A DNA stretch of 15,510 bases from Candidatus Latescibacterota bacterium (GTDB lineage Bacteria > Krumholzibacteriota > Krumholzibacteriia > Krumholzibacteriales > WJIX01), in the NCBI GenBank assembly GCA_030621255.1, contig JAUXHZ010000003.1, positions 1 to 15,510 on the forward strand, in the 5' to 3' direction. Every line of letters begins with the position of its first letter. Position 1 is the first letter of the stretch. The position numbers and the translations under genes are program-made. The notes below the pieces were generated by a model. The model did not search any database. It had not been told where the DNA came from and saw only the letters and a program-made list of their open reading frames with translations. Below are positions 1 through 8,343 of this stretch, piece after piece.

Positions 1-839
1 TGTCCCCCCGACCCGTGAAATACAACAATTATCAGATAGCTGCCGTCACCTGTAATACCCGCTCCAATACCGGCCTTGGGGCCAAAACCCTCTCCGAAAA
101 CCTCTTTATCCATTGCGGGATCGCCACCCATCGGATGAAAATAGACCCTGGAACCAAGAAGAATATTATGCCTTGAGTAGTAAAACCCGCTATTATCCGG
201 CATTAATGAAATGCCGAAATACAAACCACTCGGCAATTCATCCGGGAGGTCCATTTTTTTGTCCACATCGAAAATTTTAATTGTCAGCTCATCAGCTCCG
301 CCTTTCCTTATTCCATAGGCGAGCAGTGTACCGTCTTCAGACACATCCAGCAGATTCACACTTGTAGAACGATCCTTACTCATTGAATGAGGATCGATAA
401 GCACTTCATCCTTGCCGCCGAGCCCATCACGCATATAAATCACAAAGAGATCCTGATCAGCGGATCTTTTCGACAGAAAATATCTGCCATTCCGTTCAGT
501 AGGAATACCAATCCTGTCGATCTTCATAAGTTCAGTAAGACGCTCTTTTAACTTTTCGCGCCCGGATAACGAATCGATAAATGAATGAGTGTATTCATTC
601 TGCGATTTGATCCATTCTCTTGTCTCCGCGCTCTCCTGATCCTCAAGCCATCTGTATGGATCAGGAATCACGACTCCATGAAGTGTATCTACGACACTCC
701 CCCTCTTTGTCACAGGAATCTGCTTACCCGCCCATGTCACTGACGAAAGCAGCCCTGTCATAAGAATAAATGCCGCGGAAATAAATAACACACTGCCTGA
801 TTTAGAATTTCCGGCAATATTTCTGCATCTTCTCAACAT
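1..839 (-). CDS. Prolyl oligopeptidase (S9A), N-terminal part, truncated by window edge
   Basis: Translating the minus strand from the ATG at 839 gives 279 residues that stay open to the window edge. A basic N-terminus (MLRRCRN) is followed by a hydrophobic stretch at about residues 17-37, which I read as a signal peptide or anchor, so the enzyme probably acts in the periplasm or envelope. The S9A hallmark DPYRWLED lies at 60-67, followed by the QN pair at 80-81. After that the sequence looks like the first blades of the beta-propeller. The catalytic Ser-Asp-His hydrolase domain would lie outside the window, so activity cannot be judged. The start is fixed by a strong SD (minus-strand AGGAGGAGGT, 847-856) a few bases upstream. 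S9A enzymes cleave short peptides after proline. The gene is divergent from the GyrI-like/M3 peptidase operon. Confidence 0.88.
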   Translation of the reverse strand, partial: MLRRCRNIAGNSKSGSVLFISAAFILMTGLLSSVTWAGKQIPVTKRGSVVDTLHGVVIPDPYRWLEDQESAETREWIKSQNEYTHSFIDSLSGREKLKERLTELMKIDRIGIPTERNGRYFLSKRSADQDLFVIYMRDGLGGKDEVLIDPHSMSKDRSTSVNLLDVSEDGTLLAYGIRKGGADELTIKIFDVDKKMDLPDELPSGLYFGISLMPDNSGFYYSRHNILLGSRVYFHPMGGDPAMDKEVFGEGFGPKAGIGAGITGDGSYLIIVVFHGSGG

Positions 840-1157
840 ATCTTTTACCTCCTCCTCTTTCTTCTGTGATTCTTCTTTTCCAATGGCCTTCAGTAAACAA
901 TATTTTTATGTGCGCTTCAACAAAAATATGCCTGGTAGTGCAAAACGGGAATGGCCCGGATTCAATCAAAATAGATATTTCATTCAATCCTCTTTCCGGG
1001 CAGCCGATACAAACCGCGTGAAAAGTATAACCTCCCTTGATTAAAATACTTGATAAAATAGAAACAAATGAGTAGACTCAGAAAACTTAAGACAGTGTTA
1101 TTGTTAACAAACAAAATAAAAGAACGCCAAAATTAACAATAATGAAAGGAGCTTGTA
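840..1157. other. Divergent intergenic region with repeats
   Basis: This 318-base region separates two divergent genes and carries no convincing gene. It holds an 8-bp AT-rich inverted repeat (900-907 with 922-929), a 7-bp GC-rich inverted repeat (GCCCGGA 954-960 with TCCGGGC 995-1001) and a direct repeat of ATTCAATC at 960-967 and 982-989. Both strands begin genes with good SD sequences at its two ends. The repeats are candidate regulatory sites, with no functional assignment. Confidence 0.5.
1050..1078 (+). promoter_or_regulatory. Possible sigma70 promoter for the GyrI-like/M3 operon
   Basis: TTGATA at 1050-1055 and TAGACT at 1073-1078 are separated by 17 bases and lie about 80 bases upstream of the 1158 start. 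The -35 matches consensus well, the -10 only moderately, so this is a weak prediction. Confidence 0.3.
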
Positions 1158-1775
1158 ATGAAGATAATGATTTTTCTTATGGTTTTTGCGCTCAGCATAT
1201 CAACGCTGACCGGGTCCCCGGCGGCTCAGGAAAATAGCAAAAAGTCTATGCCGGACATGAACAAATTCAAGGAAATGATGATGAAGACTGACGAGAGCGT
1301 AGAGATAAGAGAGATCCCCTCTTTCTTCTATTGCTCTCTTGAAATAACCGGAAGTTACGAACAACATGAAACAGCCTTTAATACTCTTAACGCCGAAGTG
1401 AACAAACAGAAGCTCAAGACTGATCCCGTCATTTTCGGTATCTATTTTGACAATCCGTCAATGACATCCGCAGAAGAACTTCACTGGGAAATCATAATGG
1501 CGCTAAAAGAAAAACAGACAGTAAAACCTCCTCTTAAATTGAAAGAATGGAAGTTTCCTCTTGTAGCCTTGAAACATTATGAGGGCCCTTTTAACAAAGA
1601 CGCTTTAGGGTCCGCTTTTATGGCTATTTTTAAATGGATCGCGGTCAACGGGTACACTCCTGTGGGGCCTATGATTGAAAAGTACATCAGTTTACCTGAA
1701 AAAAACAAGGCCGGCGAGATGTGCGGCAAGATCGAGATTCTAATTCCAGTTGAAAAAAATGATAGTTCTGAATAA
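1158..1775 (+). CDS. Secreted GyrI-like (AraC effector-binding) domain protein
   Basis: A 205-residue protein with a hydrophobic signal peptide at about residues 3-23 (ending near SPAAQ), followed by one GyrI-like fold from about residue 45 to the end. Family-like segments are the opening strand around EIPSFFYCSLEITGSY, the helix and loop FKWIAVNGYTPVGPMIEKYI, and the last strand KIEILIPV. GyrI-like domains bind small molecules in multidrug regulators such as BmrR, and some stand-alone members are hydrolases. There is no DNA-binding domain, and the signal peptide places it outside the cytoplasm, which is less usual. It has an SD (AAAGGAG, 1144-1150) before the ATG. The M3 peptidase starts 23 bases after its stop with a nearly identical SD, so the two are probably co-transcribed. 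Ligand or activity is unknown. Confidence 0.8.
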   Translation: MKIMIFLMVFALSISTLTGSPAAQENSKKSMPDMNKFKEMMMKTDESVEIREIPSFFYCSLEITGSYEQHETAFNTLNAEVNKQKLKTDPVIFGIYFDNPSMTSAEELHWEIIMALKEKQTVKPPLKLKEWKFPLVALKHYEGPFNKDALGSAFMAIFKWIAVNGYTPVGPMIEKYISLPEKNKAGEMCGKIEILIPVEKNDSSE

Positions 1776-1798
1776 TCACATTGAAAGGAGCTAATAAG

Positions 1799-3895
1799 AT
1801 GAGAAAACGAATCCTTTTACTTTTTATCGTCGCCAGTGTTATTTTTTCCTGCTCTATAGGGACACAAAACCCCTTTTTCTCTGAATTTAAAACACCCTTC
1901 GGCGTTCCGCCATTCGATAAGATTCAGGAAAAACATTACATGCCGGCCTTTAAAAAAGGAATTGATCTGCAGGAGAGGCAGATCGAAACAATAGCAGCAA
2001 ACAGTGCAGAACCTACATTTGAAAATACGCTTGAAGCTATGGAAAACAGCGGCCTATTACTCACAAATGTAAGCAATGTTTTCTTCGGTCTTAATGCGTC
2101 AAATACAAATGAAAATATGCAGAAAATAGCAAAAGAAATAGCACCTGTACTCTCCGGACATAATGACAACATTCTCATGAATAATAAACTATTCAAAAGA
2201 ATCAAAGCTATCTATAAACAGAAAGATGAACTCAATTTAACAGCCGAACAGCAAATGCTTCTTAAAGAATACTACAAAGAATTTATGCGCGGCGGAGCGG
2301 ATTTAAGCCCGGAGAAAAAGGAAGAATTGCGTAATATCAATAAGGAGCTCTCCGTTCTCTCACTCCAGTTCGGTGAAAACCTCCTGAAAGAGATCAACAG
2401 CTTTGAGCTTGTAATTAAAAAAGAAGAGAACCTTGCCGGCCTTCCGGATGGTGTTATTAAAAGCGCTGCGGAAGATGCCGCTGCGCATGGATATGAAGGC
2501 AAATGGTTGTTTACTCTTAACAAACCAAGTATGCTCCCCTTCCTGCAATACTCTAAAAAGAGAAGCTTGAGAGAAAAGATATACAAGGCGTATTTAAACA
2601 AAGGCAACCACGGCGATAAGCTCGACAATAAAGAGATTGTGCATAAAATAGCCAACCTTCGCCTAAAAAGAGCGAACCTGCTCGGCTACAAATCTCACGC
2701 GTCCTTTATACTCGAAGAAAATATGGCTAAAACTCCGGCCGGAGTATACAGGCTGCTCGATCAATTGTGGAGGCCTTCACTTAACCTCGCGAAAGAAGAA
2801 GCCGCCTCGATGCAGCAAATGATTTATGATGAAGGCGGCGATTTCAAATTGGAAAGCTGGGACTGGTGGCACTACGCCGAAAAGGTTAAGAAGGCAAAGT
2901 ATGATCTCGACGAAGAAATGCTTAAGCCCTATTTTAAGCTGGAAAATGTGCGCGAGGGAGCTTTTGAAGTAGCACACAGGCTCTTTGGAATAACGATTGA
3001 AGAAAAATTCGACATTCCAAAATATCACGAAGATGCCAGAGTCTTTGAAGTAAAGGAGAAAGACGGCTCGCATATCGGCATCCTTTACACCGATTACTTC
3101 CCGAGGGAAAGTAAGAGGGGCGGCGCGTGGATGGGCGAATACAGGGAACAATGTGTCAGAAACGGCAAGAAAATAACCCCGGTAATTGTAAATGTAGGCA
3201 ATTTCTCAAAACCAAGCGCGGGAAACCCGGCGCTTTTAAGCTGGGACGACGTTATAACCCTTTTTCATGAATTCGGCCACGGGCTCCATGGACTTCTAAC
3301 CGACTGCCGCTACAAAAGTCTTTCGGGTACTTCCGTATCGAGAGACTTTGTAGAACTACCTTCTCAAATAATGGAGAACTGGGCAAGCGAACCGGAAGTT
3401 CTTAAAATATACGCCAGGCATTATGAAACCGGCGAGGTTATACCTGATGAGCTGGTAGCCAAAATTAAGAAATCGGGAAAGTTTAACCAGGGATTCGCGC
3501 TGACTGAATATCTCGCGGCGGCGTTGCTGGATATGGACTGGCATACTATTACAACGGAAAAGGATTTCGATGTAGCCGAATTTGAAAAGAAATCACTCGA
3601 CAATATCAATTTAATACCCGAAATCGCGCCAAGGTACAGAAGTACTTACTTCCGTCATATCTTCTCGGGTGGTTATTCGAGCGGATATTACAGCTACATC
3701 TGGGCTGAAGTACTGGACGCCGACGCGTTTCAGGCCTTTAAGGAAACAAGCCTCTTCGACAAAAAGACCGCGCTGGCATTTAGAGAAACTGTACTTGCCA
3801 AGGGCGGCACGGTAGAACCTATGGCCCTGTACAAACAATTCAGGGGCAGAGAGCCTGGTATCGAACCGCTCCTGAAGAGAAGAGGTTTGGAATAG
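1799..3895 (+). CDS. M3-family zinc oligopeptidase (Dcp-like), lipoprotein
   Basis: A 698-residue protein, the usual length for Dcp/OpdA-type M3 peptidases. Residues 1-18 form a lipoprotein signal (basic MRKR, hydrophobic core, then IFSC with Cys18), so it is probably anchored in the envelope. The zinc motif HEFGH is at 490-494, with the third ligand most likely Glu519 in FVELPSQ, 25 residues after the second His, as in the family. The C-terminal block GGYSSGYYSYIWAE carries the conserved Gly/Tyr substrate-binding pattern. These enzymes trim short peptides, Dcp by releasing C-terminal dipeptides. An in-frame TTG at 1781 is possible, but the SD AAGGAG (1785-1790) sits correctly for the ATG at 1799, and only that start gives a clean lipoprotein signal. 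It is second in an operon with the GyrI-like protein. Confidence 0.93.
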   Translation: MRKRILLLFIVASVIFSCSIGTQNPFFSEFKTPFGVPPFDKIQEKHYMPAFKKGIDLQERQIETIAANSAEPTFENTLEAMENSGLLLTNVSNVFFGLNASNTNENMQKIAKEIAPVLSGHNDNILMNNKLFKRIKAIYKQKDELNLTAEQQMLLKEYYKEFMRGGADLSPEKKEELRNINKELSVLSLQFGENLLKEINSFELVIKKEENLAGLPDGVIKSAAEDAAAHGYEGKWLFTLNKPSMLPFLQYSKKRSLREKIYKAYLNKGNHGDKLDNKEIVHKIANLRLKRANLLGYKSHASFILEENMAKTPAGVYRLLDQLWRPSLNLAKEEAASMQQMIYDEGGDFKLESWDWWHYAEKVKKAKYDLDEEMLKPYFKLENVREGAFEVAHRLFGITIEEKFDIPKYHEDARVFEVKEKDGSHIGILYTDYFPRESKRGGAWMGEYREQCVRNGKKITPVIVNVGNFSKPSAGNPALLSWDDVITLFHEFGHGLHGLLTDCRYKSLSGTSVSRDFVELPSQIMENWASEPEVLKIYARHYETGEVIPDELVAKIKKSGKFNQGFALTEYLAAALLDMDWHTITTEKDFDVAEFEKKSLDNINLIPEIAPRYRSTYFRHIFSGGYSSGYYSYIWAEVLDADAFQAFKETSLFDKKTALAFRETVLAKGGTVEPMALYKQFRGREPGIEPLLKRRGLE

Positions 3896-3931
3896 AGATC
3901 AGGAGGAGATATCCCCGAAGTTGGCAATCTG

Positions 3932-3950
3932 TTCAATACCGGGTATTGTT
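3932..3950. promoter_or_regulatory. Operator-like inverted repeat before the B12 mutase-like gene
   Basis: CAATACC (3934-3940) and GGTATTG (3942-3948) form a perfect 7-bp inverted repeat around a single G. The surrounding bases extend it imperfectly, with two mismatches in a 10-bp arm. It lies in the 144-base gap about 90 bases upstream of the start at 4040. There is no T-run after it, so an operator is more likely than a terminator. Confidence 0.3.
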
Positions 3951-4039
3951 CAAACTGACTTTTCTGGTTATCTAATAAGCTGATGTGTGGCTCGCTATCG
4001 CATGTTCTACCTGTGAGTTTATCAGGAAACGGAAGTTCT

Positions 4040-5683
4040 ATGAAAATTGTTGTCGCAGGTGCGTTGGAAGAATGTGTTCATGTCGCCGGTTTAATGAAAT
4101 TCTTGAGGCTCGCGAAAATGACCGGTTGGAAAACGGTTTTTCTTGGACCAGCAGTTACTTCAGATGAAATCCTGGAAACAGCGCTACGGGAAAAGGCAGA
4201 GATGGTATGCGTTTCATACAGACTTACTCCGGAAACCGGTGAAAATCTCCTGAAGGAATTTGCCAAAAAAGCCGCTGATCTCCGCTCGAAGGGTGTCCGT
4301 TTCGCTTTCGGGGGCACACCCCCCATAGCAAATCGCGCGAAGGCCCTTGGGTTTTTTGAACGAGTCTTTGAGGGAGGCGAAACTGAAGAATCCATACTCG
4401 CCTACCTTAAAGGAATTCCGGATTCAAGCCCCATTGAAAATGACTTCCCCCAGAGCGCGATAGAACGTATTCAACGGAAAACCCCATACCCCATCATCCG
4501 TCACCATTTCGGTCAGCCAACAGTGAAAAGAACCATTGAAGGCATAAAGATAATCGCTGAATCCGGTGCGCTTGATATTGTCTCTCTGGGGACAGACCAA
4601 GACGCCCAGGAATATTTCTTCAAACCCGACAAGCAGGATCCCAGGCGAAAAGGAGCCGGTGGAGTCCCGGTTCGCAGTGCCGACGATTATCGCGCCCTGT
4701 ATGCGGCAACCAGACGCGGCAACTTTCCAATGATGCGCACATATTCCGGCACTGACGATTTTATCAAACTCGCTGAAATGTACAAAAATACAATCAAAAT
4801 CGCCTGGGGAGCCATCCCCATATTCTGGTTTAACAAAATGGATGGACGCGGCCCCTGGGACCTAAAACCTTCCATTACAGAACATCAGAAACTTATTCGA
4901 TGGTACTCGAATCATGACATTCCCGTTGAAATCAACGAACCGCATCACTGGGGACTGCGCGACGCTCCGGACGTAATATCCGTGACTGCCGCCTACCTGT
5001 CAGCCTACATTGCACGGGATTGCGGTGTGCAAAACTACATAGCTCAACTGATGTTCAACACTCCATCCACAATATCCGTTCCAATGGATATAGCAAAAAT
5101 GCTTGCAATCCTGGAAATGATCGAACCGCTCACTCGGCCTGATTTTCATATCTGGCGTCAAACGCGAACCGGCCTCATGAGTTACCCTCTCAATCCTGAA
5201 GCGGCGAGGTCCCATCTCGCTGTTTCAGTATATCAGCAAATGGCGCTACGGCCACACATTATTCATGTAGTCGGGCATACCGAGGCTCAAAGCGCCGCGG
5301 AAGCAAAAGATGTAATTGAAGCTTGCACGATGGCAAAAAGAGCAATCGAGGACGCCCTCTACGGACAACCGGATATGACAAGAGACCCTGTTATTCAAAA
5401 ACGTAAAGAGGAACTGATATCTGAAAGCAAAGTGACATTGGACGCCATTCGTTCTCTCTCTGCCCCTGGAACGAAGAATCCCCTTTCCGATCCCGAAACA
5501 TTGGCAAAAGCTATAAAAATGGGGATTCTGGATGCTCCGCATTTGAAAAACAACCGATTTGCGAAGGGAAAAATCGCAACTATAACAGATGAACGGGGAG
5601 CCTGTATTTCAGCGGACAGAACTATGAAAAAGCCGATTTCAGAAAGAGACAGAATTAACAAACTTGAATACTTTACGAGGTGA
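4040..5683 (+). CDS. B12-binding domain fused to glutamate-mutase-E-like barrel
   Basis: A 547-residue protein. Residues 1-125 are a cobalamin-binding Rossmann domain: CVHVAG at 12-17 sits where DxHxxG is expected, so His14 is the likely lower cobalt ligand, followed by VSYRL near 58-62 and the GG pair at 91-92. Residues from about 145 resemble the glutamate (methylaspartate) mutase E barrel. Compared by eye with the clostridial enzyme, the match is clearest in EINEPHHWG, in the HTEAQ block (Glu415) and in the tail (MGILDAP, then ITDERGAC). Glutamate mutase normally has separate S and E subunits, so this is a fused form. Residues that bind glutamate there appear changed here, so the substrate is probably different. 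I chose the ATG at 4040 because B12 domains begin about there and GGAAG precedes it; an in-frame ATG at 3983 would add 19 unrelated residues. It is tightly followed by the dehydrogenase gene. Confidence 0.78.
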   Translation: MKIVVAGALEECVHVAGLMKFLRLAKMTGWKTVFLGPAVTSDEILETALREKAEMVCVSYRLTPETGENLLKEFAKKAADLRSKGVRFAFGGTPPIANRAKALGFFERVFEGGETEESILAYLKGIPDSSPIENDFPQSAIERIQRKTPYPIIRHHFGQPTVKRTIEGIKIIAESGALDIVSLGTDQDAQEYFFKPDKQDPRRKGAGGVPVRSADDYRALYAATRRGNFPMMRTYSGTDDFIKLAEMYKNTIKIAWGAIPIFWFNKMDGRGPWDLKPSITEHQKLIRWYSNHDIPVEINEPHHWGLRDAPDVISVTAAYLSAYIARDCGVQNYIAQLMFNTPSTISVPMDIAKMLAILEMIEPLTRPDFHIWRQTRTGLMSYPLNPEAARSHLAVSVYQQMALRPHIIHVVGHTEAQSAAEAKDVIEACTMAKRAIEDALYGQPDMTRDPVIQKRKEELISESKVTLDAIRSLSAPGTKNPLSDPETLAKAIKMGILDAPHLKNNRFAKGKIATITDERGACISADRTMKKPISERDRINKLEYFTR

Positions 5684-5688
5684 ACAGT

Positions 5689-6783
5689 ATGAAAAAAAAG
5701 ATTCGTTTCACAGTTATTGGAGCCGGACATGGCGGAAAAGCCATTGCCGCCGATCTTGCCAGGAAGGGATTCCGTGTAGCTCTTTTTAACAGGACACCTT
5801 TACGCATAGAAGAAATCAGGATTACTAAGGAAATTGAAATAGAATATGAAGATGGCACTATATTTCGAAGCCCCCTCGAAACTGTCACCTCCAATATAGC
5901 GGAGGCGATTGAAGGTACCGATATAATAATGGTTGTTGTTCCCGCCTCCGGACACAAAGATGTTGCTGAGATGCTCGCCCCCCACCTTAAAAGTGACCAA
6001 ATAATCGTATTAAATCCCGGACGAACAGGAGGAGCCCTCCAATTCCGCCAAATCCTTGATAGCCTAGGAATCGGCCCTAACGTATATATTGCTGAAACTG
6101 AAACATTTCTGTTTATAAGCCGAAGTACCGGGCCGACTCAGGCACATATATTCCATCGTAAGAACGGAGTACATCTTGCTGCATTGCCCGCTATTCACAC
6201 AAACTTAATCCTTGAAAAGATACACACAGCATATCCTCAGTTCATTCCCGCCCGCAATGTATTCCAGACAAGTATTCAAAACCTGGGAGCAATTTTCCAT
6301 CCCGCTCTTGCGCTCCTTAATGCGGGATGGATAGAACACAGTAAAGGAAATTTTCAGTTCTATATCGAAGGAACAACCCGATCTACCTCCAGGGTTATAA
6401 AAATGCTGGATAAGGAAAGAATGTCTATAGCAAAAACACTAAAACTGAATATATGCACCGCCAGAGAATGGTTCAAAAACGCTTACTCCGCTGAGGGAGA
6501 TAACCTTTATGAAGCAATACAGGCAAACCCTGGTTATCAGGGGATAAAGGCTCCGCGCAACCTCCGTCACAGATATATCTTTGAAGATGTTCCTTTCAGC
6601 CTTGTTCCGATGTCTTCCATCGGCGCCTGGGTGGGCGTAAAAACAGAGACGATAAACTCAATGATCCGTATCGCGTCTATAATGCTTGAGACAGATTACT
6701 TCAAAATTGGACGAACAATTGAAACTATGGGATTAAAAGGGAAAAGTCTGAATGAAGTAGAATCGTATATTCAAAATGGGTAA
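5689..6783 (+). CDS. Octopine/opine dehydrogenase-like NAD(P) oxidoreductase
   Basis: A 364-residue protein with an N-terminal Rossmann fold: GAGHGG at 11-16 is the GxGxxG motif, and the second strand ends in FNRT instead of an acidic residue, which suggests NADP(H). The C-terminal half fits the octopine/nopaline dehydrogenase domain, including FHPALALLN with His204, the probable catalytic His of this family. Known members reductively join an amino acid to a keto acid or run the reverse, but many homologues have no known substrate. The gene starts 5 bases after the stop of the B12 mutase-like gene. GAGGTG (5677-5682), overlapping that stop, is its SD, so ATG 5689 is preferred over the in-frame GTG at 5680. 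Translational coupling suggests the two enzymes act on the same pathway. Its substrate cannot be read from sequence. Confidence 0.82.
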   Translation: MKKKIRFTVIGAGHGGKAIAADLARKGFRVALFNRTPLRIEEIRITKEIEIEYEDGTIFRSPLETVTSNIAEAIEGTDIIMVVVPASGHKDVAEMLAPHLKSDQIIVLNPGRTGGALQFRQILDSLGIGPNVYIAETETFLFISRSTGPTQAHIFHRKNGVHLAALPAIHTNLILEKIHTAYPQFIPARNVFQTSIQNLGAIFHPALALLNAGWIEHSKGNFQFYIEGTTRSTSRVIKMLDKERMSIAKTLKLNICTAREWFKNAYSAEGDNLYEAIQANPGYQGIKAPRNLRHRYIFEDVPFSLVPMSSIGAWVGVKTETINSMIRIASIMLETDYFKIGRTIETMGLKGKSLNEVESYIQNG

Positions 6784-6890
6784 TTGACAAATTTAGTGCT
6801 TTGCTGTTTTTGTTATTCTTCGCTGCAATTTCTTTTTAGCAAACCGGGGCATTACTGACCCGCGAACCTTATGATTCAACTTTGCATAAA

Positions 6891-8069
6891 TCACTCATTA
6901 AAAAATCTTCTCTCTCTAACTAAGGTTATTAACAACATAATGGCCGCTATTGACAGGAGAACAGCCAGAGCGGAAAAGGGAAAATCGAAACCATATTTAG
7001 TTGCCGAGTACCCGATCAGCGCGGAAGTGGGACTCCCTATCAGAATCGTGAGGGAACGATAAAACCCCAGTTTTCCCCCTCTGCCTCTTTCCTCCCAAAA
7101 ATGCATAAGATAGGAATTGATCACGAGAAAGATGCTGGTCGCAAAAGACAGAAGAAAAGAAACCAGGCAAACCAGCGGAAAAGAACGGGTTCGTACCAGA
7201 AACCCAGCTGCCGCGGCGGTAATAAATAGCAGTACTGTTATAATAAGCTTCTTATTATACCTGTCGGAGAGAACCCCTATTACCGGTTTTAGAAGAATTC
7301 CGCTAAAAGAAAGAAGGGAGAACGCGATACCTGCCTGAAGAGCGCTTAACCCCTTACTCTCTATCATATATGTTGGGAAAAAAGAACCAAATCCCATCCA
7401 TGCAAAAACCAGCATTAAATTCACTATAAAAAAAAGTCTGGTAGTTTTCTGACGCAGCACCATAATCCCATCGACAAGACGTTCCTTTAATGAAACCTTT
7501 CCCGGGAGTCTCGTTGTCTCAACCGAGTATCTGTGGAACAACCAGGCGACAACAAAACTTAAAACAGCCCACAGGAGGAAAATCCCCCTCCAGTGAAACC
7601 GCGATGCCAATAACGGCAGAACGATCGGCATAAGTCCCGCTATCGAACCGCTGCTTGCCTGCATACCCAGAGCTTTTCCCCTGTCTTTTTTATATAGATC
7701 TGAAAGCATCGAGATACTGGCTGTCTGAAAACAACCGCTTCCAATCCCGAGAATTACAAGAAAAATGAAAAAGAGAACATAGTAGAAAGATAAAGCAAGA
7801 AAGAGAAAAGCTGTTCCAAAGGACACAAAAGCACAGAGGATAGTAACCTTTCTCCCCTTTATGTCTGACCAGACGCCCGATGGAAACTGCATTATTCCAT
7901 ATGAGAACCACATACCGGTAATGGCAAACCCGGCCATTGTGTGATCTATATTGAGGCTTTCCTCAATCTTAATCAGTAGTGTTGAGATAGTCAGCCTGCC
8001 GGAAAGAACGATAAACCAGCCAATCGAAGCAAAAAAAAGAGCCGCACTTTTTTTGTTTTTTATATTCAT
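6891..8069 (-). CDS. Major facilitator superfamily transporter
   Basis: A 392-residue, strongly hydrophobic protein with about 12 predicted membrane helices. The MFS loop 2-3 signature is visible as SGVWSDIKGRK (about residues 63-73), with the partner motif GVLSDRYNKK after helix 8. It would move a small solute across the inner membrane, using a proton gradient in most relatives; the substrate cannot be deduced. The SD before its ATG is weak. It converges on the mutase-like/dehydrogenase pair with a 107-base gap, so it is not in that operon, although a transport role for that pathway is conceivable. It diverges from pckG. Confidence 0.85.
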   Translation of the reverse strand: MNIKNKKSAALFFASIGWFIVLSGRLTISTLLIKIEESLNIDHTMAGFAITGMWFSYGIMQFPSGVWSDIKGRKVTILCAFVSFGTAFLFLALSFYYVLFFIFLVILGIGSGCFQTASISMLSDLYKKDRGKALGMQASSGSIAGLMPIVLPLLASRFHWRGIFLLWAVLSFVVAWLFHRYSVETTRLPGKVSLKERLVDGIMVLRQKTTRLFFIVNLMLVFAWMGFGSFFPTYMIESKGLSALQAGIAFSLLSFSGILLKPVIGVLSDRYNKKLIITVLLFITAAAAGFLVRTRSFPLVCLVSFLLSFATSIFLVINSYLMHFWEERGRGGKLGFYRSLTILIGSPTSALIGYSATKYGFDFPFSALAVLLSIAAIMLLITLVRERRFFNE

Positions 8070-8199
8070 AATTCAGTAATTACTCGTCAACAAACAAAAA
8101 CAAACCGGTAATACTTTATCAAAACGCGTCAATTCTGAAAATACACGGCAACGATGATATCCGCAAAGAATAAGTTAACAAATAAATCACTAAAAAGAA

Positions 8200-8228
8200 T
8201 TTTCACTGCATAGAATTCGAAATATAAA
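8200..8228 (+). promoter_or_regulatory. Possible sigma70 promoter for pckG
   Basis: TTTTCA (8200-8205) and TATAAA (8223-8228) are 17 bases apart in the AT-rich 274-base gap between the divergent MFS gene and pckG. The -10 is good and the -35 poor. It would give a leader of roughly 110 bases. Confidence 0.3.
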
Positions 8229-8343
8229 AAAATTTTCCTTTGCCCTCATGAATGCTTTTTTGTTACTTTAACAACCAGTTCCCCGGCGTCTTTGTTAAAA
8301 AAGACGAAAAAAATTCTTTAGCCCCCTCAATTGGAGACAAAAA

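Noticed and set aside
802..987. A 61-codon minus-strand frame overlapping the start of the prolyl oligopeptidase
   Set aside because: It is out of frame with the clear S9A protein and covers that gene's SD region.
5680..5688. GTG at 5680 as the start of the dehydrogenase gene
   Set aside because: The GAGGTG at 5677-5682 is better placed as the SD for the ATG at 5689, and the Rossmann fold starts right after that ATG.
6784..6890. Possible terminator between the dehydrogenase and the MFS gene
   Set aside because: The region is T-rich, but I found no stem longer than six base pairs with a reasonable loop.
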